Assembly (NCBI GenBank): GCA_903857795.1
Contig: CAIOGM010000090.1
Coordinates: forward strand, 1 to 62,004
Source: an uncultured Geobacter sp.
Lineage (GTDB): Bacteria; Desulfobacterota; Desulfuromonadia; Geobacterales; CAIOGM01
Length of the DNA stretch: 62,004 bases
Direction of reading: 5' to 3'
Made by a program: the position numbers and the translations under genes
The notes under the pieces: model-generated
Database searches by the model: none
The model's input: the letters and a program-made list of their open reading frames with translations, nothing else
What the model was told of the DNA's origin: nothing
Shown here: one piece after another, positions 1-9,168 of the stretch
Numbering within the stretch: position 1 is the stretch's first letter
Layout: every line of letters starts with the position of its first letter

Positions 1-327
1 CAGCGTAATGTTTTAAGTCGGCTAGCAACAGCTCACAGGGAGAAGTGCGCTCAAAATTAGATAATATTTAGTTAAAGTTTAGAGTTGGCACGGTTTACTG
101 GCTAAGATTTTCCAATGTTACATATTTTTTTATTTTTTTTTGTTCCAAGCGTCTGCGATATTTTTTTCAAACAGCCTTTTTCTTCCAGACACTATTTAGC
201 ATGAGGATTCAGGTCAAGCTGGCAATCAAGAACAGGCCTCAGCTATTCATGGACATTCCGAACTTCGATATCGGGGATGGTCTAAAAAGCAATGGGTAAG
301 GGCTTTTCCAGTGGTATAATCGGCAAC
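1..327. other. AT-rich non-coding flank
   Basis: No open frame here has a credible start, ribosome binding site or recognisable motif. The stretch is clearly AT-richer than the housekeeping part of the window and holds long T runs around 120-170. It lies downstream of the minus-strand exonuclease gene, so it may carry that gene's 3' untranslated region, but no clean terminator hairpin is visible. Confidence 0.5.
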
Positions 328-942
328 CTATGTCCGGAACTTTGCCATGAACTCGTCAACTTTCTTTTTCGGCACCTTTCCAAGTCGTTGCATCAGCGTA
401 AATGGCACTTCCGGCAGTTCGTACATCTCTTTGATATCGGCAATCATGTTGATCCATAGATGGGCCGCCATCGTCGCATCGGCTAGGGCACGGTGATGAG
501 TGCCATCGGTCACGATTCGTTTGTACTGGACTAACGTTTCGAGTTTATGGTTGGGAGCATCGGGATATAAACGCCTGGCAGTCAGCATGGAGCACGCAAA
601 CTCATTGTCCCGTTTGTGGTTAAGTCGATCCATTTCGGAATCGAGAAAACGGGAATCAAATGATGCGTTGTGAGCAACCAGAGGGAGATGCCCAATGAAC
701 GACCGCAGTTGCTCCATCACCTCTTTTATTTTGGGAGCCTTGGAAAGCATCTTGTTGCTGATGCCGGTATAGTCAGCTATGAAATTGGAAATCCGTACCT
801 CCGGATTCATCAGGCTCTGGTACTGGTCGACGATACGATTGTTGGCCACATGAACTGCCCCGACTTCTATGGTACGGTCGCCGTAGTGAGGTGATAGCCC
901 TGTGGTTTCGAAGTCGATGACAATAATATTGCAGGCACCCAT
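328..942 (-). CDS. 3'-5' exonuclease, DnaQ/epsilon-like (DEDDh)
   Basis: A 204-residue stand-alone DEDDh exonuclease. Exo I is DFETTG (D10, E12), Exo II is HNASFD (D96), and Exo III supplies H150 and D155 (HHRALAD), so all five catalytic residues are present. Such proteins remove 3' nucleotides from DNA or small RNA with two metal ions. The length fits an epsilon-like exonuclease domain without the polymerase-binding tail of true DnaQ, so a proofreading role should not be assumed. The ATG follows an AAAGGAAG ribosome binding site. It is isolated, in an AT-rich flank near a tRNA gene, which suggests an accessory repair or degradation enzyme. Confidence 0.85.
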   Translation of the reverse strand: MGACNIIVIDFETTGLSPHYGDRTIEVGAVHVANNRIVDQYQSLMNPEVRISNFIADYTGISNKMLSKAPKIKEVMEQLRSFIGHLPLVAHNASFDSRFLDSEMDRLNHKRDNEFACSMLTARRLYPDAPNHKLETLVQYKRIVTDGTHHRALADATMAAHLWINMIADIKEMYELPEVPFTLMQRLGKVPKKKVDEFMAKFRT

Positions 943-1319
943 AGTGCTTCCTTTCTATCAATTGAATACAAAGACCACTCATCGGTAGTCGAGCCTTGAT
1001 GATGGTGGGGTCACGATATCCGGAATGTTCACAGTCCCAGTAATCAGAAGGCAGCACGTACTACCTCAGTTCTATGTATCATACGTTGAGCCTGGCCCAC
1101 AGGAAAATATATGAGAGATGATGGGGCGAGAGTTGAAGGCAGCGAGGGAAAAACATCAGACATAGGACGCTCTATGGGGGAGGTCTGTCGGTATGGTTCT
1201 GATACGGTGCAGCAATAACATCATGACATCGGGGAGCGGATGAAACTTGCCGATATCCACCGGGTGAGCACCATTGTTCTTGAACTGCTGAAATCCTGGC
1301 AACCACTGAGGGGATAACC
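943..1319. other. Intergenic, mostly featureless
   Basis: Between the exonuclease start and the RlmJ-like fragment. The only open frame of note is a 25-codon plus-strand frame at 1240-1317 (MKLADIHRVSTIVLELLKSW...), which has no good ribosome binding site and which I do not recognise. With the fragment that follows it, this stretch may be decayed coding DNA. Confidence 0.4.
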
Positions 1320-1412
1320 TTGTACGATCACCACGTCAAAGCTGACAATCCTGGCGATGTCATCAAGCATGTCGGTCTCATTGCCGCCGTCGCCACTCTG
1401 ACGCCATGCTGA
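1320..1412 (+). pseudogene. RlmJ-like methyltransferase N-terminal fragment
   Basis: A 30-residue frame reads YDHHVKADNPGDVIKHVGLI, which resembles the start of the RlmJ (YhiR) family of 23S rRNA m6A methyltransferases, whose N-terminus has the pattern H..aGN.gDv.KH. It then stops (TGA at 1410-1412). The full family is around 250-280 residues, so more than 85 percent is missing. The fragment overlaps the first codon of the membrane protease gene that follows, so the insertion or deletion joint probably lies near 1395-1410. The assignment rests on one motif. Confidence 0.5.
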
Positions 1413-3661
1413 ATAAGGCCGTCGTAGGCATGTGGAATCTTGCGGTATCTCTTCCCATTGAGATCTGGTTCTTCGGCATCGCGAGTGTCGCCGCTATTGG
1501 TATTGCCTCTGCTGCGTGGTTAAACGGCCACCGCATGAGACAGACGGGGATGCTGGCCGTCTATTATCTGCTGGCGTCATCACTGCTGCTGGCAATCGCC
1601 GCACTCGTGGACTTTGCCGACTTTTCATTTCTGGGCGCTGGAGGTGACGCTGCCTCCGGCGTGATGCTGGGCAGCGTGATCGCTTATACCACTGTGGGGG
1701 TTATCGCCGGCAGGTTAAGCAGTCGTTTTCCGGCGGCACTGTCGTGGGGACTGGCGACTGCGCTCATTTTCGCGTTTAGCGCCGAATGGTACGCGGGATA
1801 TCGCATTGATTCTGAACACGAGTATATCCTCAACCTGGCAGCCATGATTGCCGGTTATGGCACTCTCCTGGCAATCAGACGGGTCAGACAAAATCTTAGT
1901 GACAACCAGCATGTTGCAGTCATCGCAGTCGCCGCGATGTATACGACCTGCCATGCTCCATTCGCAAATGATGTGACCATTGACGGAGCCCTGTCGTGTC
2001 TGCTGATGGTTCTGGTCGTCTGCCAGTTTTTGAAGGATCGTAACGGTGGTAACGGTCTTTCCCATGTAATTTGCATTTACCTGATCTTAATGGGACTGGG
2101 ATCTGTCATTCCCCCTTTGCTGCACACAATTTTCGGCATGAACAAACCCCTTTCCGGCCTGCCGAACCTGCTGATTTGTTACGGGGCAGCCGTGAAAGTG
2201 CGCGCACTCCGCCCTCAACTGCCCCGCAACATGTATTGGATCAGCATTTCCGACATCCTCATGACAGCTGTTACCAGCATATCCCAGGCTTCAGTAGCTG
2301 ACTGGATTGAGGTACACACAGCTGCCACCATTCTGCTCTTTGCCGTCACCTGTGTCTACAACGGGTACTACGGGGTAAACGCAGTTGAGACTACTCCTTT
2401 CTGGCGCAAGAGTCTTGGATTCGCCTTTTCGGCTGGTGGCGCTTCACTGGTAATCGTCTGCTGTGCTACGGCAGTGGTTTCCACCTGCTCAGTTCTGACT
2501 TCCAACTACGGTGTAGCCCGTGTGCTGTCCGGGCTTAGGGGCACTCCGCTCTGGCCGAGCGATGCCGTTTTCGTGAATATCGCCATGCGGGAGGAAAGCT
2601 ATTGGAATTACGCGGTCAAGAATCCCCCCACCCTTTATAAAACCGACCTTCAGGGGTATCTTGACAAAATTGCCCCTGAAAACGATCGGTTCAGTCAGAT
2701 TGTTTCAGTGAAAGATTATGAGCTGGAAGATCAGGGAATAGTGACTGAAAGCCTGGGCATCATTTGGCAACGGACCAACAGTGCCATGGTGTTGCAGAAG
2801 GTAGAAGATCAGTCATCTGCGGGCCGTCTCGGGCTTAAACGTGGCGATGAGGTCCTGAACATCAACGGCCTGGCCATCAAAGACCTCAAGGATAGCGACA
2901 CTTGGGAGAAACTGTTCGGGAAAACAAAAAAAGGACAACGGGTAAGCCTGTCGGTACAGGATCGGCATCGTAAGCCACGTACCGTTTCCGTGACATTCGA
3001 CGATGCTCTCCAGGCCCCTCCCTTCGGCAAGGTCATCCCTGCACGTAACGGAAAGATTGGCTATCTGTATCTTGAGAGCTTCAATGATTCGCAGTTCGAG
3101 ACAATCGACAGCCTGTTCGCATCGTTCAAGGCCGCCGGGGTGCGTGATCTGGTGCTTGACCTGCGGTACAACGGCGGTGGCCTTCTAGATTACGCGAGAC
3201 AACTGGCGGACCTGATAGCAGGGAACAACTTCCCTGGCGAAGCTTTTCTGCACATTATTCACAACTCGCGTTTTCGCGACCGTGACGATACCCTCGTCTT
3301 TGAAGCGATGGGAAACTCGCTGAGGTTAAAACGCCTGGTCGTGTTGACCTCCGAAGATACTTGCTCAGCCAGTGAGTGTCTCATCAATGGGCTCAGGCCG
3401 TACCTGCAGGTAATCACCATTGGCAAAGCCACCTGTGGTAAGCCATATTCGATGGAGCATCTCACCTTTGGAGAGTATGTCCTGCTGCCGGTCAATGCCA
3501 TGGTGGTCAACAAACGGAATGAGGCATTCTCGGATAGCGGCATCGAGCCGGATATTACGGCTAAAGATGACGTCAGTCATGATCTCGGAGACCCCGGGGA
3601 AGAAATGCTCAAGAAAGCACTTGAGGTTCTGGAGAAAGAGAAGGGATGCGGGATAAAATAA
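1406..3661 (+). CDS. Polytopic membrane protein fused to PDZ-S41 protease
   Basis: A 751-residue protein in two parts. Residues about 1-400 hold roughly ten hydrophobic segments. Residues about 455-540 are a PDZ-like domain (LGIIWQR, LKRGDEVLNINGL) and about 545-725 an S41 tail-specific protease domain with RYNGGG. The nucleophile is probably S654 in CSASE and the general base K679 in GKPY, a spacing of 25 residues as in CtpA enzymes. Usual Ctp proteases have only one N-terminal membrane anchor, so the multi-pass half is unusual. I do not recognise that half. The ATG at 1406 lacks a clear ribosome binding site; ATG 1431 (MWNLAV) is an alternative. The protease probably cuts envelope proteins near their C-termini. 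Confidence 0.8.
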   Translation: MLNKAVVGMWNLAVSLPIEIWFFGIASVAAIGIASAAWLNGHRMRQTGMLAVYYLLASSLLLAIAALVDFADFSFLGAGGDAASGVMLGSVIAYTTVGVIAGRLSSRFPAALSWGLATALIFAFSAEWYAGYRIDSEHEYILNLAAMIAGYGTLLAIRRVRQNLSDNQHVAVIAVAAMYTTCHAPFANDVTIDGALSCLLMVLVVCQFLKDRNGGNGLSHVICIYLILMGLGSVIPPLLHTIFGMNKPLSGLPNLLICYGAAVKVRALRPQLPRNMYWISISDILMTAVTSISQASVADWIEVHTAATILLFAVTCVYNGYYGVNAVETTPFWRKSLGFAFSAGGASLVIVCCATAVVSTCSVLTSNYGVARVLSGLRGTPLWPSDAVFVNIAMREESYWNYAVKNPPTLYKTDLQGYLDKIAPENDRFSQIVSVKDYELEDQGIVTESLGIIWQRTNSAMVLQKVEDQSSAGRLGLKRGDEVLNINGLAIKDLKDSDTWEKLFGKTKKGQRVSLSVQDRHRKPRTVSVTFDDALQAPPFGKVIPARNGKIGYLYLESFNDSQFETIDSLFASFKAAGVRDLVLDLRYNGGGLLDYARQLADLIAGNNFPGEAFLHIIHNSRFRDRDDTLVFEAMGNSLRLKRLVVLTSEDTCSASECLINGLRPYLQVITIGKATCGKPYSMEHLTFGEYVLLPVNAMVVNKRNEAFSDSGIEPDITAKDDVSHDLGDPGEEMLKKALEVLEKEKGCGIK

Positions 3662-3824
3662 ACTACGGGGTCGGAAAAAAGTTTGGAAGAAAAATACAGG
3701 TGCGGGCGTCTTGGTAGGTAGAGGTTCATCGTGGTGAATAGCATATATATTGCAATGAAACGCTATAGCAAGTAGAAAAATGTAAGGCCGGCACCACACA
3801 CAACGTGGCAGCCGGACCTTTCAC

Positions 3825-4073
3825 TTGAGGGAAATGATTATCGACAGAGAATTTAAGGAAGGAAGAAGGATTCCGCTTGAGGAGATTTCACGGGAGACTG
3901 ATATTCACCGGACTACTCTCTCCCGAATTGCCGGTCAACGTGGCTACAACACGACCACCGACAATTTTGACAAATTGTGCCGGTACTTTGATTGCCCCAT
4001 TGAACGTCTCATTGAGTACATCCCCGACGAGCAAGTGACACCGGAAAAAGAGTCCGTAAACACGCCTGGATGA
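3825..4073 (+). CDS. Small XRE-family transcriptional regulator
   Basis: An 82-residue protein with one Cro/CI-type helix-turn-helix. The pattern is PLEEISRETDIHRTTLSRIA, then a stabilising helix NFDKLCRYFDCPIERLIEYI. This resembles the small YozG-like regulators that are almost only a DNA-binding domain. The start is uncertain: TTG at 3825 or ATG at 3834, the latter with a GAGGG too close to be ideal. It stands alone between the membrane protease and a tRNA gene, a common place for regulators left by integrated elements. No partner toxin or phage gene is next to it. Confidence 0.75.
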   Translation: MREMIIDREFKEGRRIPLEEISRETDIHRTTLSRIAGQRGYNTTTDNFDKLCRYFDCPIERLIEYIPDEQVTPEKESVNTPG

Positions 4074-4145
4074 TCCAGATGCGACTGTGCTGCGAAAAGG
4101 GTTACAGTCATAATCGCGGCAGCTTAAAAATTGGAATAAAATTCG

Positions 4146-4174
4146 TGGGCACGGTTTGGGCACAGATTGGGCAC
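4146..4174 (+). repeat. Three TGGGCAC direct repeats, 11-bp period
   Basis: TGGGCAC occurs at 4146, 4157 and 4168, exactly one helical turn apart, so all three copies face the same side of the DNA. They lie about 130 bp from the 3' end of the tRNA-Gly gene. They could be arm-type sites for a recombinase or binding sites for a regulator, or the end of a lost integrase gene. The function is unknown. Confidence 0.45.
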
Positions 4175-4270
4175 AGCTTTAGTAAAGTAATGCAGAATAG
4201 AGGGAGGTCTAGCGGGGGTTCGAACTATATATCAGCAAGAATATCGGTAACACCCTGACATAGTATACAA

Positions 4271-4298
4271 AAAGGCCATATCCGAAGACATGGCCTTT
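4271..4298 (-). terminator. Rho-independent terminator of tRNA-Gly
   Basis: A perfect 9-bp inverted repeat, AAAGGCCAT/ATGGCCTTT, encloses a 10-nt loop. It lies just downstream of the minus-strand tRNA and runs into a short T tract on that strand. Confidence 0.75.
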
Positions 4299-4307
4299 AA
4301 TGTTTTT

Positions 4308-4382
<75 letters not shown>

Positions 4383-4397
4383 GCTGCAAGTCCCGTA

Positions 4398-4426
4398 TTT
4401 ATAGCAAAACTCCCCTTCCGAGTCAA
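4398..4426 (-). promoter_or_regulatory. Sigma-70-type promoter of tRNA-Gly
   Basis: On the minus strand the -35 box TTGACT (4421-4426) and the -10 box TATAAA (4398-4403) are 17 bp apart, 15 bp upstream of the tRNA 5' end. Confidence 0.8.
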
Positions 4427-4522
4427 CCCAATTTTTCGTTTTCCCCGAAAAATCATCCCTAAAAAACAGTCCACCACTGAGACACGGAGCCACAGAAAAT
4501 AATATTACGCAGTTTCAAATAG

Positions 4523-5446
4523 TTAAACTGAAGTGAGCTCTCTCGACTGACAGGGAATTCGCGTCGGATCAAAACGCCCCCTCCCCCACTCCAGAATCTC
4601 CCGGCAGGGAGCTGCGGCGACTTCCGCCGGCACCGTCTGCCCCAAAAACTCCAGGGAGGCGACGATGAGCCGACCGCCATCTGTTGCCAGATGAAGACCC
4701 TGAGTCAGAGAAACGGCACAATCACGCTTGCTCAGTTTGCTCCCTCCGGAACCGGTGACCAGGGGGAGATGGGCATGGCACGCGGTGGGAAGTCCGAGAA
4801 GGCGCTGGAGATGAATCTGTCGCGGGGTGGAGGAGAGGAGATCCGTTCCACGTACCACCTGAGTCACCCCCATGGCGGCGTCATCCACCACCACGGCAAG
4901 TTGATAGGCAAATGGGCCGTCCTTGCGCCGGACCACGAAATCTCCGCAGGCGTGAAGAAGGTTCTGCCGGTACTCCCCCATGACGGCATCGACAAAGAGA
5001 ATCTCCTCGTCGATGACCCGGAGCCGGAAGGAGCGCGCCCCCCTCCCCTCCTGCAAGCCGTCCCGGCAGACACCCGAATAGGGGGGGCCATCTTCACCGG
5101 GATGGGGGGCCGAGGCGCTCCGGGCCAGATCGGACCGGGAGCAGCCGCAAGGGTAGATCATCCCCTGGTCGCATAACGTCTCGAAAGCAGCCTCGTAGAG
5201 CTCCGTCCGCCTGCTCTGCCAGACCACCTCACCGTCCCACTCCAACCCGAGCCGCTCCAGCGTCCGGAGGATGTCGTCGGCCATCCCCGGGACGACCCGG
5301 GGGAGGTCCAGATCCTCCATCCGGATGAGCCAGCTCCCCCCTGATGCGCGGGCAAAGAGCCAGCTCCCCACCGCCGCCACCAGGGAGCCGAGATGAAGCG
5401 GCCCCGTGGGAGATGGGGCAAAACGGCCCACAGGGAGATGAGTCAC
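4523..5446 (-). CDS. gluQ: Glutamyl-Q tRNA(Asp) synthetase
   Basis: A 307-residue truncated glutamyl-tRNA synthetase. HLGS (18-21) and KLSKR are the class I signature motifs. The Cys cluster around YPCGCSR and YSGVCR is the zinc site typical of GluQ-RS. There is no C-terminal anticodon-binding domain, and the length fits YadB/GluQ. The enzyme activates glutamate and attaches it to the queuosine base of tRNA-Asp, not to the CCA end. It overlaps the ppnP stop by 4 bp (ATGA), so the two are co-transcribed. Some GluX-type synthetases look similar, but the length and missing anticodon domain favour GluQ. Confidence 0.93.
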   Translation of the reverse strand: MTHLPVGRFAPSPTGPLHLGSLVAAVGSWLFARASGGSWLIRMEDLDLPRVVPGMADDILRTLERLGLEWDGEVVWQSRRTELYEAAFETLCDQGMIYPCGCSRSDLARSASAPHPGEDGPPYSGVCRDGLQEGRGARSFRLRVIDEEILFVDAVMGEYRQNLLHACGDFVVRRKDGPFAYQLAVVVDDAAMGVTQVVRGTDLLSSTPRQIHLQRLLGLPTACHAHLPLVTGSGGSKLSKRDCAVSLTQGLHLATDGGRLIVASLEFLGQTVPAEVAAAPCREILEWGRGRFDPTRIPCQSRELTSV

Positions 5447-5757
5447 CCCAGGAACGAGCAGCAGTAGTCAGAGACGGTTGCGACCTTCATGGAGAAGGAG
5501 CTGTTGGCCGGCACTTCGAAGGCTTCACCCCCCACAACCTTACGCCATCCGTTCTCTCCGGCCAGCTGCAGCTCCAGCTCTCCCGCGAGGAGCTCCATCA
5601 GTTCGGCGCTTCCCGTGTTGAACGTATACTCACCCGGCAGCATGATCCCCAGGGTCTTCTTCTCGCCGTTGGGAAAGACGACCGTGCGGCTGGTTACTCC
5701 GCCGTTGAAGTAGACATTCGCTTCCCGCACCACAGTGACATTGTTGAATTCGGACAT
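5443..5757 (-). CDS. ppnP: Pyrimidine/purine nucleoside phosphorylase
   Basis: A 104-residue single-domain cupin of the PpnP (YaiE, DUF1255) family. Visible features are the N-terminal VYFNGGVTSRTV, the beta-rich GIMLPGEYTFNTGSAELMEL, and the C-terminal FEVPANSSFSMKV and DYCCSF. The family phosphorolyses uridine, cytidine, adenosine and guanosine to the base plus ribose-1-phosphate. It is the first gene of a two-gene unit with gluQ, and the ATG follows GGAGAGAG. Nothing in the sequence explains the pairing with gluQ. Confidence 0.9.
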   Translation of the reverse strand: MSEFNNVTVVREANVYFNGGVTSRTVVFPNGEKKTLGIMLPGEYTFNTGSAELMELLAGELELQLAGENGWRKVVGGEAFEVPANSSFSMKVATVSDYCCSFLG

Positions 5758-5787
5758 GACTCTCTCCTTGTGAATATGCCGAAACCC

Positions 5788-5808
5788 CGGAGGTTTTAAA
5801 AACCTCCG
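5788..5808 (-). terminator. Hairpin between htpG and ppnP
   Basis: A 10-bp inverted repeat, CGGAGGTTTT/AAAACCTCCG, almost without a loop, lies between the htpG stop and the ppnP start. The U tract is weak, so this is only a probable terminator or attenuator. Confidence 0.4.
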
Positions 5809-5899
5809 AGGTCTCAGAACGTGCCGGCATAACCACTGCCGGATCTCTATAGTGATGGTTTCCTCGTGCCCGGAGCCCAGCGCCCCGTACCCGGGTTAT

Positions 5900-7834
5900 C
5901 TATTTCGCGGCCCCCACCATCAGCGCGGTGACGAGCTTGGTGAAGTGCAGCGGGTCCTTGAGTGCGGTCCCTTCGGTGAGGAGAGCCTGATCCAGGAGCA
6001 GCTCACAGTAGTCGGCCAACCGGGGATTTTCCTTGTCCGCATCGAAGAGGGAGGAGAGGACGCCGATGAGGGGGTGATCCGGGTTCAGCTCCAGGATCCG
6101 TTTGGATTCGGGCACATCCTGGTTCATGGCCTTGAGAATCCGCTCCATGTTGGCGTTCATCCCGAAGTCGTCGGCCACCAGACAGCAGGCGCTGTCGGTG
6201 AGACGGCCGGAGAAACGGACCTCTTTAACGTTGTCCCCCAGCTTCTCCTTGACGAACTCCAGGAGCCCCTTGTGCTGCTTCTCCTGCTCTTCCTTCTTTG
6301 TCTCCAGCTCCTTCCGCTCGTCCTCGCTCCCCAGCTCCAGATCGCCCCGGTCCACGGCCTTCAGCTTCTTGCCGTCGTACTCGGTAAGAGCCTGAGCGAC
6401 CCATTCGTCCACCGGATCCAGGAGGAAGAGAACCTCGTACCCTTTTTTCCGGAAGATCTCCAGGTGAGGGGAGTTCTCCACCAGCGACCGCGAGGTGCCG
6501 GTGATGAAGTAGAGCTCCGTCTGCCCTTCGGGCATCCGCTCCACGTACTCCTTGAGCGACACAAGTTCGCCCGCCCCCTTGGTGGAGCTCTCGAAGAGCA
6601 CCAGCTCCTGGAGTTTCTCCTTGTTGGCGTGGTCGAAGTGGAGCCCCTCTTTCAGAACCGGTCCGAACTCCTTGAAGAACTTCAGGTACTGCTCGTTTTC
6701 CTTCTCTTTCATCTCCGCCAAGGTGGAGAGGACTTTCCCTACCAGGTTCTTCTCGATCCGCTTGAGCTGCACGTCCTCCTGGAGGACCTCCCGGGAGACG
6801 TTCAGCGGCAGATCGCTGGAGTCCACCACCCCCTTGACGAAGCGGAGGTAGTCGGGGACCAGGTGCTCGCAGTTGTCGGTGATGAAGACCCGCTTGACGT
6901 AGAGCTGTACCCCCTTCTTATGCTCCCGGAAGAAGAGGTCGAAGGGACGGTGGGACGGGAGATAGAGGAGCGCCCGGAACTCGCTGGTCCCCTCGGCGGC
7001 GTAATGGATGGTCTTCAGCGGCTTGTCATAGTCGTGGGAGACATGCTTGTAGAACTCCTCGTACTCCTCCTCGGTGATCTCGCTCTTGGGGCGGGTCCAG
7101 ATCGCCTTCATGGAGTTGAGAGTCTCTTCCTCCACCTTGGTGATCTTCTCGGCCCCCTCGATGGGCTTACCGTCGATCCCCCGGGGCAGCTCCTCGCGGG
7201 TGATGTCCATGGCCACCGGGTACTGGACATAGTCCGAGTACTTCTTGATGATGCCGCGGAGCTTCCATTCGTCCAGATACTCCTTCATCTCCTCCTTGAG
7301 GTGGAGGGTGATCTCGGCCCCGCGGCTCTCCTTGACGCAATCCTCGATGGTGTAACTGCCGTCTCCGGTGGATTCCCAGCGGCAGGCAGACCCCTTGTCA
7401 CCGGCGGTGCGGGTCACGATGGTCACCTTGTCGGCCACCATGAACGACGAATAGAAGCCGACCCCGAACTGGCCGATCAGCTCCGGATTATCCCGGACCT
7501 CCTTGCTCTTCAGATTTTCCAGGTACGCCTTGGTTCCGGAACGGGCGATGGTGCCAATGTTCTCCTCCACCTCGGCCATGGTCATCCCCACCCCGTTGTC
7601 GCTGATGGTGAGAGTTCCGGCCTCCTTGTCGGCGTGCAGCTTGATCTTCCAGTCGCTGTTCCCTTCCAGGAGCGCCTCATTGGAATGAGCCTCGAACCGG
7701 ACCTTGTCGATGGCGTCAGAGGCGTTGGAGATCAGTTCGCGGAGAAAGATGTCCTTGTTGGAGTAGAGGGAGTGGATAACCAGGTCAAGCAGCTGCTGTA
7801 CTTCGGTCTCGAACTTCTTGGTGGCCTTGCTCAT
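5900..7834 (-). CDS. htpG: HSP90-family chaperone
   Basis: A 644-residue cytosolic ATP-dependent chaperone. The N-terminal GHKL ATPase carries [15 protein letters not shown] and GQFGVGFYS. The middle domain has NVSREVLQ and the C-terminus is the dimerisation domain. The length is typical of HtpG. The ATG follows AAGGAG. It is monocistronic or first in a unit, with a good promoter about 45-75 bp upstream. Confidence 0.98.
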   Translation of the reverse strand: MSKATKKFETEVQQLLDLVIHSLYSNKDIFLRELISNASDAIDKVRFEAHSNEALLEGNSDWKIKLHADKEAGTLTISDNGVGMTMAEVEENIGTIARSGTKAYLENLKSKEVRDNPELIGQFGVGFYSSFMVADKVTIVTRTAGDKGSACRWESTGDGSYTIEDCVKESRGAEITLHLKEEMKEYLDEWKLRGIIKKYSDYVQYPVAMDITREELPRGIDGKPIEGAEKITKVEEETLNSMKAIWTRPKSEITEEEYEEFYKHVSHDYDKPLKTIHYAAEGTSEFRALLYLPSHRPFDLFFREHKKGVQLYVKRVFITDNCEHLVPDYLRFVKGVVDSSDLPLNVSREVLQEDVQLKRIEKNLVGKVLSTLAEMKEKENEQYLKFFKEFGPVLKEGLHFDHANKEKLQELVLFESSTKGAGELVSLKEYVERMPEGQTELYFITGTSRSLVENSPHLEIFRKKGYEVLFLLDPVDEWVAQALTEYDGKKLKAVDRGDLELGSEDERKELETKKEEQEKQHKGLLEFVKEKLGDNVKEVRFSGRLTDSACCLVADDFGMNANMERILKAMNQDVPESKRILELNPDHPLIGVLSSLFDADKENPRLADYCELLLDQALLTEGTALKDPLHFTKLVTALMVGAAK

Positions 7835-7879
7835 GGGTGCGGCTCTCCTTGCGGGGATTGGATGTGTGAGTGAGTTTAC

Positions 7880-7908
7880 AGGATAAGTACCGCCAGGGCG
7901 GATTTCAA
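7880..7908 (-). promoter_or_regulatory. htpG promoter
   Basis: On the minus strand, TTGAAA (7903-7908) and TATCCT (7880-7885) are 17 bp apart. The -35 region reads CCCTTGAAA, which also resembles a heat-shock sigma (RpoH) -35 element. The spacer holds the palindrome CCGCC-CT-GGCGG, a possible operator. No CIRCE element is present. Confidence 0.6.
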
Positions 7909-7948
7909 GGGGAACGGGGAATTTTTACCCATTATTACATAACGTCGA

Positions 7949-7974
7949 CGACCCCCGGGTTCCCCCGAGGGTCG
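7949..7974. terminator. GC-rich hairpin downstream of nifS
   Basis: The arms ACGACCCCCGGG and CCCCGAGGGTCGT pair with one mismatch across a very short loop. It lies between the nifS stop and the htpG promoter, and a TTTT run follows on the plus strand only. Probably the end of the nifU-nifS transcript. Confidence 0.45.
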
Positions 7975-7998
7975 TGGCTTTTGACAGCGAAAAGGGCG

Positions 7999-9168
7999 CT
8001 ACTTCTTGAGCAGCTCCTGGCCGAAGGGGGAAATCTGCCGGAGCCGCAGGATGATGGGGGGGAGCTCCCGGATGACGACGTCGATCTCTTCATCGGTGGT
8101 GAACCGGGAGAGGGAGAAGCGGATGGAGCCGTGGGCGCAGGTGAACGGCACCCCCATGGCCCGCAGCACATGGGACGGCTCCAGGGAGCCGGAGGTGCAG
8201 GCGCTCCCCGAGGAGGCGCAGATCCCCTTCTCCGAGAGCAGGAGGAGGATCGCCTCCCCTTCCACGAACTCGAAGGCGATGGAGAGGGTATTGGGAAGCC
8301 GCTCGGCCCCGCCGCCGTTGATCCGGGCGTAGGGGATGATCGTCAGGAGTTCCCGCTCGAGCCGATCCCGCATGGCCAGGACCCGGCTGTTCTCATCCTC
8401 CAGCCACTCCCCGGCCAGCTGACACGCCTTCCCCAGGGCGATGATGGCCGCGGTGTTCTCGGTGCCGGCCCGCCGGCTCCGCTCCTGATGCCCGCCCACC
8501 AGAAAGGGGCGAAACGGGGTCCCCTTGCGGAGGTAGAGGATGCCGATCCCCTTGGGAGCGTGGAGCTTGTGGCCGGAGAGGGAGAGCATATCCACGCCGG
8601 AGGCGGCCATGTTGATGGGAATCTTCCCCACCGCCTGCACCGCGTCCGTATGGAAGAGCGCTCCCCGCTCCTTGACCAGGGCGGCGATCTCTTCGATGGG
8701 GAAGAGCACGCCGGTCTCGTTGTTGGCCCACATGACCGAGACGATGGCGGTGTCGTCGTCCAGCGCCCGCTTCAGCTCCTCCAGGTCCAGCCGTCCGGCG
8801 CCGTCCACCCCCAGCTCAGTGACCCGGTACCCCTTCTTGGTGAGGCTCCGGCAGAGGGTGAGGACCGCAGGGTGCTCCACCCGGGTGGTGATCACATGAC
8901 GTCGGTCCGGAAAAGCCTCCAGGGCCGAACGGATGGCGCTGTTGTCGCTCTCGGTGCCGCAGGCGGTGAAGATGATCTCGGAAGGTTCCGCCCCCAGCAG
9001 GGCCGCCACCCGGTTCCTCGCCTCGTCCACCTTCTTCTGCACCTGGCCGCCGAAGAAGTGCATGGAGCTGGGATTGCCATAGAGTTCGCAATAGTAAGGC
9101 CGCATCTCTTCGAAGACCGCCTCATCCACCTTGGTGGTGGCGTTGTTGTCCAGATAGATCTCTTTCAT
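7999..9168 (-). CDS. nifS: Cysteine desulfurase, NifS/IscS type
   Basis: A 389-residue PLP enzyme that takes sulfur from cysteine for Fe-S cluster assembly. It has LDNNATT at the N-terminus, the PLP lysine in SLSGHKLHAPKG, and the catalytic cysteine near residue 324 in SSGSACTSG, in the extended loop typical of class I (IscS/NifS) enzymes. The start overlaps the nifU stop by 4 bp, so the two are translationally coupled. No nitrogenase genes are nearby, so this pair is most likely the general housekeeping Fe-S system of an anaerobe rather than a nitrogen-fixation accessory. Confidence 0.95.
   Translation of the reverse strand: MKEIYLDNNATTKVDEAVFEEMRPYYCELYGNPSSMHFFGGQVQKKVDEARNRVAALLGAEPSEIIFTACGTESDNSAIRSALEAFPDRRHVITTRVEHPAVLTLCRSLTKKGYRVTELGVDGAGRLDLEELKRALDDDTAIVSVMWANNETGVLFPIEEIAALVKERGALFHTDAVQAVGKIPINMAASGVDMLSLSGHKLHAPKGIGILYLRKGTPFRPFLVGGHQERSRRAGTENTAAIIALGKACQLAGEWLEDENSRVLAMRDRLERELLTIIPYARINGGGAERLPNTLSIAFEFVEGEAILLLLSEKGICASSGSACTSGSLEPSHVLRAMGVPFTCAHGSIRFSLSRFTTDEEIDVVIRELPPIILRLRQISPFGQELLKK

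Noticed and set aside
4214-4226. Second tRNA gene next to tRNA-Gly
   Set aside because: Only a GTTCGAAC motif exists; the flanking bases cannot form a T stem or acceptor stem.
4463-4500. CCACTGAGACACGGAGCCACAG stretch, with a relative near 11530
   Set aside because: It resembles a simple extragenic sequence common in many genomes, too short and degenerate here to be called as an element.
5852-7873. Very long plus-strand open frame opposite htpG
   Set aside because: It is exactly antisense to a clear HSP90 gene, has a Leu/Val/Gly/Asp-rich composition typical of high-GC shadow frames, and has no ribosome binding site.
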